In this document: positions 1 through 6,119 of the stretch, in pieces
Layout: each line of letters begins with the position of its first letter
Numbering within the stretch: the first letter of the stretch is position 1
Virus record (IMG/VR): IMGVR_UViG_3300025369_000081
Span: 1 to 20,787 of that record
Source of the DNA: a virus
Length of the DNA: 20,787 nt
Direction: 5' to 3' (one strand)
Notes under the pieces: model-generated
The model's database searches: none
What the model was told of the DNA's origin: nothing
The model's input: only the letters and a program-made list of their open reading frames with translations
Position numbers and translations under genes: made by a program

Positions 1-234
1 GTAGCAACAGCTGCAGCAGCTACATGGGTTGACTTAGGTTTATACTTTGATGGTACAGATATTAAAGTGTTTGCTAACAATGTTAACGTAGCTCGTGTTG
101 CAGCACCTACAATTGGTTCATCAAGCACTACATTAACTAATGCTTTATTAAGCCCAGTGTTCCAAATTACTCCTACAGCGACTGATACTTTAACAACTGA
201 CTTCGTATTAGTTGCTCAAGAACTTTCACGATAA
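1..234 (+). CDS. 3' end of a phage virion structural protein (partial)
   Basis: The reading frame is open from the first base of the window and ends at TAA 232-234, giving the last 77 residues of a longer protein. It contains the stretch GLYFDGTDIKVFANN and then a Thr/Val-rich tail with the segment DFVLVAQE. From memory, this pattern (a beta-strand with YFDGT, then a closing strand with 'D.V.VAQE') recurs at the C-terminus of phage structural or decoration proteins encoded just after the major capsid gene. The beta-rich composition and the position ahead of more virion genes fit that. The N-terminal part is outside the window, so the exact family cannot be fixed. It is followed 14 bases later by the next gene, which has a good GGGGA ribosome-binding site, so both are likely on one transcript. 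Confidence 0.6.
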   Translation, partial: VATAAAATWVDLGLYFDGTDIKVFANNVNVARVAAPTIGSSSTTLTNALLSPVFQITPTATDTLTTDFVLVAQELSR

Positions 235-248
235 TAGGGGAAATATAA

Positions 249-683
249 ATGGCTAATCCAACACCAAACATACAGATTATTTCAGATGGTCCTGCAACGA
301 CTATCTTGAAACTAACTGGTAATGCGAATACAGCCGATTTTACTTCCTCAACGTTAGTAGACCCAGCAGCTCGTTCAACAGTTGATCCAACAGGATCTAA
401 CTATTTAAAAGCTGGTTGGTATCGTATCGATAAGATTATCCACAATATCGAAGATGGTATTGTGGTTAATTTAATCTGGGACGACTCAACAGGAACTACT
501 ATTGAACAATTGGCTGGTCGAGGCAAAGCTGACTACAGACATATTGGTGGTTTACAGAATCCTAAGAATACAGGTTGGACAGGTAAGATTAACTGGTCAA
601 CAAGTACTGAATCAGGAACATGGACATCATCAGGATATTCTTTCTCAGTTATCTTAGAACTATCAAAAGGCTGGACTCCTTAA
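249..683 (+). CDS. Conserved phage virion-associated protein, unknown function
   Basis: A 144-residue protein starting at ATG 249, with a purine-rich GGGGA about 7 bases upstream that supports this start. It has no signal peptide or membrane segment. Its mix of Gly, Thr, Trp and short beta-type stretches (KAGWYRIDKI, IVVNLIWDD, SFSVILEL) looks like a compact beta-sandwich virion protein. I recall similar short proteins beginning MANPTPN in marine podophages, placed after the capsid genes, with no assigned role. It could be a head decoration or head-completion protein; the sequence does not decide. Its stop codon shares one base with the next start (TAATG at 681-685), which suggests translational coupling. 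Confidence 0.6.
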   Translation: MANPTPNIQIISDGPATTILKLTGNANTADFTSSTLVDPAARSTVDPTGSNYLKAGWYRIDKIIHNIEDGIVVNLIWDDSTGTTIEQLAGRGKADYRHIGGLQNPKNTGWTGKINWSTSTESGTWTSSGYSFSVILELSKGWTP

Positions 684-841
684 TGGATAACTTAGCAATT
701 CAAAACGCTAAATCTATTGAGGTAGAGGCAGTTATAATCAGAGCAGATGGTACCAGGGAAACTCTTGGTACTGTCAGCTACTGGCATAAGAATCCTATCA
801 AAAGACTTATTTGGAGAATTAAACAATGGCTACACTCTTAG
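683..841 (+). CDS. Small conserved phage protein, 52 aa, basic C-terminus
   Basis: Start taken at ATG 683, which overlaps the preceding stop as TAATG. The frame stays open further upstream (an ATG at 620), but that would overlap the previous gene by about 60 bases and adds a segment unlike the rest. The 52-residue product has a short beta-hairpin-like N-terminal half (SIEVEAVIIRADGT, then ETLGTVSYWHKNP) and ends in a basic, Trp-rich amphipathic helix (RLIWRIKQWLHS) that could bind a membrane or nucleic acid. No known catalytic motif is visible. The last 16 bases overlap the next gene and contain that gene's ribosome-binding site (GGAG 813-816). Function unknown. Confidence 0.55.
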   Translation: MDNLAIQNAKSIEVEAVIIRADGTRETLGTVSYWHKNPIKRLIWRIKQWLHS

Positions 842-1191
842 TTACAACAGGTAAATCTGTTGTTACCAATCGTATACTAGGTTCTGGTACAGCACCTCAG
901 TATATTGCTTGGGGTACAGGTGCAGGTACTACATCAGCATCTGATACAACACTATTTACTGAAACTGGTACACGAGTATCAGGTACAATGACTCAACAAA
1001 CAACATCAACTACTAATGATACATTCCAAGTAGTAGGCACATTAACAGCAGGTGGTTCTGTAACTATTACCAATGCTGGTACATTTGATGCTTCTACATC
1101 TGGTAACCTATTTGTAAAAGGTGACTTCACTGGTTTAGCTTTAAACTCTGGTGACAGTATTCAGTTTACATTTAAAGTTCAATTTAGTTAA
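826..1191 (+). CDS. Phage fibre/tail-like structural protein, 121 aa
   Basis: A 121-residue Thr/Gly/Ser-rich protein with almost no charged residues outside its ends. It starts at ATG 826 with GGAG ten bases upstream, inside the preceding gene. The pattern IAWGTGAGTTSASDTTLFTE followed by repeated short beta stretches and a final strand (SIQFTFKVQFS) is one I recall from small phage proteins annotated as tail-fibre family or hypothetical virion proteins. Thr-rich, cysteine-free beta composition suggests an extracellular, protease-resistant surface protein. It could be a short fibre, a decoration protein or a fibre adaptor; nothing in the sequence separates these. Confidence 0.6.
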   Translation: MATLLVTTGKSVVTNRILGSGTAPQYIAWGTGAGTTSASDTTLFTETGTRVSGTMTQQTTSTTNDTFQVVGTLTAGGSVTITNAGTFDASTSGNLFVKGDFTGLALNSGDSIQFTFKVQFS

Positions 1192-1198
1192 TGTATAG

Positions 1199-2371
1199 AT
1201 GGCTCTTAATCAAGCAGCAGTCAATAAAGAGGTTGTTAACGGATCAGCTGGTGGTAACACTCTTTTACAGAGTTTAACAGCTACTGCAATAACTTCAACT
1301 GCTTCTTTTATAAGAGGCTTACAAGCAATTAAAAGTGTTACTAGCACTTCAACAATTAGTATAATAAAAAGTATTGGGAAGGTGCTAGCAATAGCATCTT
1401 CTAGTACTGTATCAATAATAAAAGCTTTAACAAGAACTTTAACAGTATCAAGTACAAATGCTGTATCTTTATTTAAGTCTATATTAAAGACTTTAACAGC
1501 ATCAACAACAAATTCAGTTACTGTAATTAAACGTATAGGGTCTATTAAATTAGCTTCTACTACAAGTACAGCAACTATAATAAAAGCATTAAGTAAGTTT
1601 ATAACCTTAGTTGAAACTGAAGTTATAACATTACTCATAAGAACAAGTAGGTTTATAACCTTAGCAGTAACAAGTACAACTACAGCTACTATAGTTAAAT
1701 CTATAGGTAAACTATTAACAGTTAGCCTATCTAGTATTGTTACTATAATAAAAGCTCTACGTAAGATTATAACAGTAAGCACAACAAGCACTGCTACGAT
1801 TGTAAGATTAATAAATAAACTAATGTCTCTGGTAGAGTCAGAGACAGCTACCATACTAGAGAAAGCTAACTATTTAAGAGTACTTGTAGTAAGTTCTGTT
1901 ACAACTAGTACACTAGTTAAAAGTATAAGTAGAACATTGTCTACTAGTTTAAGTAGTATAATTAGCCTCATAAAGGCTATTGGAAAGCTTTTAAACGCAT
2001 CTTTAACTTCAACTAGTACCTTAACCTATGCTCAGTTCTATTATAAGTTTTTAACAGTGGTTTCTACCACTACAACTATTTTAACTAAAGTATGGCAAAA
2101 GACCTTGACAATTGGAGTAAATTCTGTTATAATATTAGTTAAGAGCATGAATAAGCTTTTAAGTATTACATCAAATATAGTTGTTAGTCTATTAGCTAAT
2201 GCTATATCTTTTGTCAATTATGCAGCAGATAAAGTTATATATGCTGTACCTAAGATAAGATCACTAGCAAGAATCCCTTTTATTACAATGATAGGAACCT
2301 TAGAAAAGGTTAGATCTATCTCTCTAGTTAAGTTTAGAACTTTATTTATTGACAAGGATTTAAATATATGA
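1199..2371 (+). CDS. Tandem 18-20-residue repeat protein of the virion gene cluster
   Basis: A 390-residue protein. After a short N-terminal segment (about residues 1-25) it consists of 17 back-to-back units covering residues 26-337: fourteen of 18 residues and three of 20 (152-171, 226-245, 264-283). A typical unit reads hydrophobic-x-Thr-hydrophobic-Ser-Ser/Thr-Thr-x, then a Val/Ile-rich stretch, then Lys-Ser/Ala-Ile-x-Lys; VLAIASSSTVSIIKALTR (62-79) is one example. The C-terminal 50 residues (338-390) are not repeated and are basic. Beta-branched residues dominate, and I see no cysteine. The regular period suggests a solenoid or an elongated beta or amphipathic rod, but that is inference. 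I recall phage proteins with similar 'T.S...VTLLK.IGK' repeats and no assigned function. It lies among virion genes and overlaps the next start by ATGA (2368-2371). Confidence 0.65.
   Translation: MALNQAAVNKEVVNGSAGGNTLLQSLTATAITSTASFIRGLQAIKSVTSTSTISIIKSIGKVLAIASSSTVSIIKALTRTLTVSSTNAVSLFKSILKTLTASTTNSVTVIKRIGSIKLASTTSTATIIKALSKFITLVETEVITLLIRTSRFITLAVTSTTTATIVKSIGKLLTVSLSSIVTIIKALRKIITVSTTSTATIVRLINKLMSLVESETATILEKANYLRVLVVSSVTTSTLVKSISRTLSTSLSSIISLIKAIGKLLNASLTSTSTLTYAQFYYKFLTVVSTTTTILTKVWQKTLTIGVNSVIILVKSMNKLLSITSNIVVSLLANAISFVNYAADKVIYAVPKIRSLARIPFITMIGTLEKVRSISLVKFRTLFIDKDLNI
1274..2209 (+). repeat. Seventeen tandem coding repeats (54-60 bp units)
   Basis: Translated in the frame of the 390-residue gene, this stretch divides without gaps into 17 units: 14 x 18 and 3 x 20 residues. 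The DNA of the units has diverged, so the repeat is clear mainly at protein level. A four-unit higher-order repeat is also visible: units at residues 116-189 align with those at 190-263, with the same order of unit types (STTSTATI unit, Glu-containing unit, 20-residue unit, LSSI unit). Confidence 0.75.
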
Positions 2372-2694
2372 GTAATTCATTCTCATACAAAATAACAACT
2401 GAAAGTGAACTATTCACCTTTGACTTTAGCCCTGTGTTGGGTTCTAGTGAAACTATTAACGGTGCAACCTGTGTAGTACAAATTAAAGAAGGAACTGATT
2501 CTAACCCTTCTAACATACTAGTTGGTACTCCTCAATGGACAGTTAATAGTGTACCTACACAAAAAGCTATACAACGTATAGCTAACGGAGTTGATGGAGT
2601 TACTTATAGTTTACAAATGACTGTAACAACATCTGCTAGTAACACATTTACTTTAGTAGGTGATCTTCCGGTAATAGCACCTATTAACGTCTAA
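2368..2694 (+). CDS. Small beta-rich phage protein, possible fibre-tail adaptor type
   Basis: A 108-residue protein starting at ATG 2368, overlapping the previous stop by four bases (ATGA). The N-terminal part (SELFTFDFSPVLGSSETI) followed by a CVVQIK strand and a closing strand pattern (VTYSLQMTVTTS, then DLPVIAP) matches the layout I recall for small Ig-like phage proteins annotated as fibre-tail adaptor or hypothetical: an 'F.FDFS..L...D.I' opening, variable loops, and a final strand ending near 'vi.P'. It lacks charged clusters and membrane segments. Its place just before fibre-type genes fits a connector or fibre-base role, which remains inference. Confidence 0.5.
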   Translation: MSNSFSYKITTESELFTFDFSPVLGSSETINGATCVVQIKEGTDSNPSNILVGTPQWTVNSVPTQKAIQRIANGVDGVTYSLQMTVTTSASNTFTLVGDLPVIAPINV

Positions 2695-2696
2695 TC

Positions 2697-3113
2697 ATGT
2701 CATATACACCTAGATATGATAAAGGCGACTGGATAGCAGACTGTGATGTCTGTGGTCGTAAATATAAAGCGTCTAAGTTACAACAACGATGGGATGGTTT
2801 ATATTGTTGTCCTCAAGATTGGGAAATAAGACAACCACAAGACTTTGTAAGAGGTGTACCAGATAATCAACTAGCTCCTTGGACTCGTCCAGAGCCAGCA
2901 GATAGTTTTGTACCAATAGCTTACTGGATGACAATGACAGCTTATCCAGTTATATGTACAGCTACTCAAAGTCATATACCACCTAAGTATAAACAATTAG
3001 AAGCTGTATCAGAAACGTCTACAGCAACAATAAGTTATCAAGTAAGACCTGCAGTTACTGCTGGAGCAAGACAAGTTAATGGTTCATCAATTAATACAAA
3101 CTCAATAAATTAA
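2697..3113 (+). CDS. Conserved phage protein with N-terminal Cys-rich (zinc-ribbon-like) motif
   Basis: A 138-residue protein. Residues 10-45 hold a probable zinc site: C16-x2-C19 and a second Cys pair C37-C38, in the frame DCDVCGRKYKAS then WDGLYCCPQDWE. It continues with RQPQDFVRGVPD and PWTRPEPAD. I recall this combination (CxxCG, 'R.dGL.cC..DWE.RqPqDf.rg..D', then 'W.RPep.d') as a widespread but uncharacterised family in tailed phages, usually near fibre or structural genes. The Cys knuckle would bind one metal ion, giving a small rigid domain. The C-terminal half (from about residue 75) is Ala/Thr/Ser-rich and poorly conserved in look. It could be a virion adaptor. It starts three bases after the preceding stop, without a strong Shine-Dalgarno. 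Confidence 0.65.
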   Translation: MSYTPRYDKGDWIADCDVCGRKYKASKLQQRWDGLYCCPQDWEIRQPQDFVRGVPDNQLAPWTRPEPADSFVPIAYWMTMTAYPVICTATQSHIPPKYKQLEAVSETSTATISYQVRPAVTAGARQVNGSSINTNSIN

Positions 3114-3124
3114 TAGGATAGTCT

Positions 3125-3607
3125 ATGTCATCAAATTATCAATTTACCAATAATGCAGCTACCACACTAGCCTCTGGTATTCTAGTAGGAGCTACATCAT
3201 TAACAGTAGCAAGTACTACTGGTGCTTTGTTTCCTACTTTAACTGGTAGTCAATTCTTTTATTGTACACTACAAAACACAGCTGGTTCTTTAGTTGAAAT
3301 TGTTAAAGTAACTGCTAGATCAAGTGATACATTTACTATTGTAAGAGCACAAGAAGGTACAACTGCTTCTGCATTCTCTACTGGTGACAAAGTTGAACTA
3401 CGTTTAACAGCTGGTGAGATTAATCAATTGTTTAGTGGTATAGTACAAGGCGGTGGTACAGACCACGCATTCATTGAAAATGATAAAACAGTCACTACTA
3501 ATTATACATTAACTACAGGTCGTAACGCATTTAGCGTAGGACCAGTAACAGTAAATAGTGGTGTAACAGTGACAGTTCCAACTGGCCAACGCTGGTTGGT
3601 TTTATAG
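3125..3607 (+). CDS. Phage fibre-associated beta-rich protein, 160 aa
   Basis: A 160-residue protein with AGGA a few bases before ATG 3125. Residues 1-100 carry a pattern I recognise from many phage fibre or baseplate-type proteins: NNAATTLASGI, then TTGALFPTL, then a strand with EIVKVTARSSDTFTIVR followed by QEGTTASAF and KVELRLTAGE. The C-terminal 50 residues (ENDKTVTTNYTLTTGRNAFS, then VTVNSGVTVTVP) match another recurring ending in which 'NsGVTvTVPsG..W..' closes a beta-helix-like domain. These two parts together suggest a small virion protein built of a beta-barrel domain plus a beta-prism end. A role at the fibre base or in the adhesin is likely but not proven. Confidence 0.65.
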   Translation: MSSNYQFTNNAATTLASGILVGATSLTVASTTGALFPTLTGSQFFYCTLQNTAGSLVEIVKVTARSSDTFTIVRAQEGTTASAFSTGDKVELRLTAGEINQLFSGIVQGGGTDHAFIENDKTVTTNYTLTTGRNAFSVGPVTVNSGVTVTVPTGQRWLVL

Positions 3608-3616
3608 GAGATATAG

Positions 3617-4234
3617 ATGGCTAATATTATTAATGCAGTAACAAGTGGTGTAGGTGGTTTATCAACCACAGCAGATGCTTCAGGTCAAATAGCATTACAA
3701 ACTAACAATGGTACCACAGCACTAACATTAGACAATTCACAGAATGCTACGTTTGCTGGTAATATTACTACATCATCAGGTACAGTTACAGCAGCTAACT
3801 TCTCTGGATCAGGTGCAGGATTAACAGGTGTTGGTGGCTTTACATTATTAGGTACTATGACAGCTACAGCTTCAACTAACAGACAGTATTCTATCTCTAG
3901 TTTAAATTTAACTGGATATAAACAAGTTTATGTAAGTGCCACTATGTCAGCAGGTGCTCAATATTTATATATTGCAAATGCAGCAGCAAATACATCAGGT
4001 ATTATTGTATTGAATAATAATACAACATCATCTGGATTTGGAATATTTGATTTGGGCAGTGGTAACGCAGTCGGATATTATAATACATCATCTGGAAACC
4101 CTGGAGCACCTGGTAACACTTTAAGTCAATTTCTTGGTGGTTCTGGTATTACAAATTCAACTACAACTATTTATGGATATTTTGGTTCTACTGGAACCTT
4201 TACATTTACAGCTAATGTTTATGGAGTTAAATAA
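3617..4234 (+). CDS. Tail-fibre-like protein 1 of the fibre array
   Basis: A 205-residue Gly/Ser/Thr/Asn-rich protein with a strong AGGAG before ATG 3617. Residues 20-72 resemble shafts of many phage fibres: IALQTNNGTTALTLDNSQNA, then ATFAGNITTSSG and AANFSGSGAGLTGV. From about residue 75 comes a C-terminal domain opening with GFTLLGTMTATAS and containing LNLTGYK, and ending in NVYGVK. The same opening (MTLL) and ending (YGVK) occur in the two fibre-like genes downstream, so the three are paralogues in their C-terminal domains but differ in their shafts. The final codons carry GGAG seven bases ahead of the next start, which overlaps this stop as TAATG. Probably a receptor-binding or side fibre; the host receptor cannot be told. 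Confidence 0.65.
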   Translation: MANIINAVTSGVGGLSTTADASGQIALQTNNGTTALTLDNSQNATFAGNITTSSGTVTAANFSGSGAGLTGVGGFTLLGTMTATASTNRQYSISSLNLTGYKQVYVSATMSAGAQYLYIANAAANTSGIIVLNNNTTSSGFGIFDLGSGNAVGYYNTSSGNPGAPGNTLSQFLGGSGITNSTTTIYGYFGSTGTFTFTANVYGVK

Positions 4235-4434
4235 TGGATAATCAATATATTAGAATAGATTACAATTCACAAACAGGTAAAGTGACTGAAATACCTTTAA
4301 CTGATGCAGAAATAGCACAAATGCAAGCTAATGATGCTAAAACCCAACAAATAGTTCAACCAACTGTAGCAGAATTACAAGCACAACTAGCAACAATATC
4401 TGCACAACTTCAAGCCCTACAAGGAGTGAAATAA
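4234..4434 (+). CDS. Small partner protein of the fibre array with C-terminal coiled coil
   Basis: A 66-residue protein beginning at the TAATG junction with fibre gene 1. Its first half (YIRIDYNSQTGKVTEIPLTD, then AEIAQMQA) resembles short phage proteins that sit after fibre genes and are often called fibre assembly or XkdW-like proteins. Residues 44-62 (TVAELQAQLATISAQLQAL) form a clear heptad-type coiled coil. The 43-residue gene after fibre 3 has a matching first half (TGEVTIIPYSDEEVARLQA) but lacks the coiled coil. The gene ends in GVK with the codons GGAGTGAAATAA, giving the next gene an AAGGAG ribosome-binding site (4421-4426). A chaperone or cap role for the adjacent fibre is inferred from position only. 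Confidence 0.55.
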   Translation: MDNQYIRIDYNSQTGKVTEIPLTDAEIAQMQANDAKTQQIVQPTVAELQAQLATISAQLQALQGVK

Positions 4435-4435
4435 T

Positions 4436-5005
4436 ATGTCATCAGTAGTCATTTCAGGCGATGTTTCAGGTTCAGTAACCTTATCAGCACCTAGTACAGC
4501 AGGGTCAACAACATTAACTTTACCTGCAACAACGGGTAACATTCTTACAGATACAGGAGGAGTAACTCCTGGCACAAGTGGTAATGTATTAACAAGTAAT
4601 GGTACAACATGGACTAGTGCTGCATTACCAGCATCAGGTGGAATGACACTATTATCTACTTTAAATACAACATCAGGAACTACAGTTACTGCTTCAGGAT
4701 TAAATTTAACATCTTATAAAATGATATGGTGTTTTTTTGTAGGAGTAACAAGCACAGTAGGCTCTCAAGGGGCTTTATATATTGCTAGCACTAGTAGTAA
4801 ACTCACAGGCAATACAAATGGTCCAATAAATGGTAACTATTATTTTGATTTATTTTCAGGTGGTGGATTTACATCTAATAATAACTCACTAACTAACATT
4901 TATTATACTAATTCAGGTTATACAACATCTACAACATCTATAGTGTTTGGAACTTCTGCTTCAACATTTAATGGTGGAACAATATACATTTACGGAGTTA
5001 AATAA
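4436..5005 (+). CDS. Tail-fibre-like protein 2 of the fibre array
   Basis: A 189-residue Ser/Thr/Gly-rich protein with AAGGAG eight or so bases before ATG 4436. The N-terminal part (GSVTLSAPSTAGSTTLTLPA) is a module found widely in phage fibres, followed by GNVLTSNGTTWTSAALPASG and MTLL. That second module is shared almost residue for residue with fibre-like protein 3 (GNLLTSDGTNWTSAAAPASG). The C-terminal domain contains LNLTSYK and ends TIYIYGVK. It appears to be a third member of the same C-terminal family as its neighbours, with a different shaft. Unlike fibres 1 and 3 it has no small partner gene behind it; the next fibre starts directly at its stop (TAATG, 5003-5007). Confidence 0.65.
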   Translation: MSSVVISGDVSGSVTLSAPSTAGSTTLTLPATTGNILTDTGGVTPGTSGNVLTSNGTTWTSAALPASGGMTLLSTLNTTSGTTVTASGLNLTSYKMIWCFFVGVTSTVGSQGALYIASTSSKLTGNTNGPINGNYYFDLFSGGGFTSNNNSLTNIYYTNSGYTTSTTSIVFGTSASTFNGGTIYIYGVK

Positions 5006-5253
5006 TGTCACTTATATTAGACGGAACAAACGGAGAAACCTTCCCATCATGGACTACTGCTGGTCGTCCAGCTTCTCCATCTGCTGGTCAAACAGGATAT
5101 AACACTACACTTAACTCACTAGAAGCCTACAATGGTTCTTCTTGGGTTATTGGTGGTTTACCTGCTCCAAGCACATCTGGTAACTTATTAACTAGTGATG
5201 GTACTAACTGGACTAGTGCAGCAGCTCCTGCTTCAGGAGGCATGACACTACTT
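4574..5253 (+). repeat. Pair of 81-bp direct repeats shared by fibre genes 2 and 3
   Basis: Copy 1 is 4574-4654 and copy 2 is 5173-5253; by hand count 62 of 81 bases match, without gaps. Both encode the linker ending ASGGMTLL at the border between shaft and C-terminal domain. They are spaced 599 bp apart in direct orientation, so recombination between them could exchange or delete a fibre head. Confidence 0.7.
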
Positions 5254-5640
5254 GGTACTATTACACCAACCGCAGTAAACTCTGCATCATTAAGTAGCTT
5301 AACATTAACTTCTTATAAATCACTTTATATTGTATTTAATGCAATTGTATTATTTGGAAATTCAAGTCTATTTATTAGTAGCACTAATGTTCAAACAGGT
5401 GGTGGATATACAGTAGGACCATCAAATATAAGTCCTAGTTCAGCATATGGAACTGCTTGGTTAGATTTAACAACAGGGGTTATTGGCGGGGCATTAGGTT
5501 TAGCAACACCGGGTGCATCAGGTTTTCTATCAATAACAGGATTAACTAATGTAACTACATCATCTACAATAATTTATTTTAGACAAAGCGGAACAAATAA
5601 TTTTACTGCTAGCTCAATTACTATTTATGGAGTTAAATAA
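5005..5640 (+). CDS. Tail-fibre-like protein 3 of the fibre array
   Basis: A 211-residue protein starting inside the stop of fibre 2. The first 50 residues (LILDGTNGETFPSWTTAGRP, then GQTGYNTTLNSLEAYNGSSW) form a head module very common in phage fibres, where 'R P..p..Gq.gyNt....e.Yng..W' is the recurring pattern. Then comes the linker shared with fibre 2 (LLTSDGTNWTSAA, ASGGMTLL), and a C-terminal domain with LTLTSYK and the ending ITIYGVK. No signal peptide, membrane segment or cysteine-rich part is seen. The gene is followed at TAATG by a 43-residue partner gene. Likely a receptor-binding fibre or an alternative version of the neighbours. Confidence 0.65.
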   Translation: MSLILDGTNGETFPSWTTAGRPASPSAGQTGYNTTLNSLEAYNGSSWVIGGLPAPSTSGNLLTSDGTNWTSAAAPASGGMTLLGTITPTAVNSASLSSLTLTSYKSLYIVFNAIVLFGNSSLFISSTNVQTGGGYTVGPSNISPSSAYGTAWLDLTTGVIGGALGLATPGASGFLSITGLTNVTTSSTIIYFRQSGTNNFTASSITIYGVK

Positions 5641-5771
5641 TGACTGATCAAGAAAAGATTAATGCTGGTTTATGTACAGCACAAACAGATTCAATCACAG
5701 GTGAGGTAACTATTATACCTTATAGTGATGAAGAAGTAGCAAGACTACAAGCAACTATAACAGGAGCATAA
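5640..5771 (+). CDS. Small partner protein of fibre 3, 43 aa
   Basis: A 43-residue gene too short for many callers. It starts at TAATG with fibre 3 (ATG 5640) and ends at TAA 5769-5771. Its residues 14-38 (AQTDSITGEVTIIPYSDEEV, then ARLQA) align with residues 9-32 of the 66-residue gene after fibre 1 (TGKVTEIPLTDAEIAQMQA), so the two are paralogues; this one lacks the coiled coil. It is preceded by GGAG (5629-5632) at the correct distance and ends with GGAGCA before its own stop, giving the next gene a ribosome-binding site. The conserved position and sequence make it a likely real gene. Function unknown. Confidence 0.55.
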   Translation: MTDQEKINAGLCTAQTDSITGEVTIIPYSDEEVARLQATITGA

Positions 5772-5772
5772 T

Positions 5773-5925
5773 ATGAAAGCTAAATTATTACAACTATTAG
5801 ACTTAATTAAAAAAGCAGCACTATGGGCTTTTAAAGTTATCTTACGTGGTATCAAAGTGTTAACAGAAGAAACAATTATCGTGCTACAAGCACTTAACAC
5901 ATTACTAACTAAGGAATCAGCATAA
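5773..5925 (+). CDS. Small Leu/Lys-rich amphipathic protein, 50 aa, unknown
   Basis: A 50-residue gene, ATG 5773 to TAA 5923-5925, with GGAG just upstream in the end of the previous gene and a TAATG junction at its 3' end. The product is almost one continuous amphipathic helix: LLQLLDLIKKAALWAFKVIL and then VLTEETIIVLQALNTLLTKE, with Lys spaced along one face. It could lie on a membrane (a lysis or ejection helper), but it lacks a clean transmembrane stretch. I do not recognise a family. Codon use looks like that of the neighbours and the start fits the coupled pattern, so I think it is translated. Confidence 0.5.
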   Translation: MKAKLLQLLDLIKKAALWAFKVILRGIKVLTEETIIVLQALNTLLTKESA

Positions 5926-6119
5926 TGGCAATCTTACAAGACATCGTAGATGCTTTAACACCTAAAGCAACTACAGCAGACGCTACAGTAGAAACTCAAG
6001 TAATTCAAGATCCAGTTACAAAACCTTTCCCAGCTAATATTCTTAGAAATGATGATATTAGTTTAGCAACAGCTATTACTGGTGAAACAGAAGCTGTTAT
6101 TTATTCTACAGAAGACTAA
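5925..6119 (+). CDS. Small acidic protein, 64 aa, unknown
   Basis: A 64-residue gene between two TAATG junctions (5925 and 6119). The product has a short N-terminal helix (ILQDIVDALTPKA), a Thr/Ala-rich middle, and an acidic C-terminus (ITGETEAVIYSTED). No membrane segment, cysteine or catalytic motif is visible. It precedes the probable holin, so a role in lysis control is possible, but only position supports that. Function unknown. Confidence 0.5.
   Translation: MAILQDIVDALTPKATTADATVETQVIQDPVTKPFPANILRNDDISLATAITGETEAVIYSTED

Noticed and set aside
620-682. Upstream extension of the 52-aa gene
   Set aside because: It would overlap the previous gene by more than 60 bases; the TAATG start at 683 fits the coupling pattern of the whole region.
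1210-1854. Long minus-strand open frame (214 codons) opposite the repeat protein
   Set aside because: It mirrors the 18-residue repeat, lacks a convincing ribosome-binding site and lies against a well-supported + strand gene. The repeated codons simply avoid stops in that frame.
1274-2209. CRISPR-like or intergenic tandem repeat
   Set aside because: The periodicity is in coding sequence, units are diverged at DNA level and adjacent without spacers, so it is a protein repeat.
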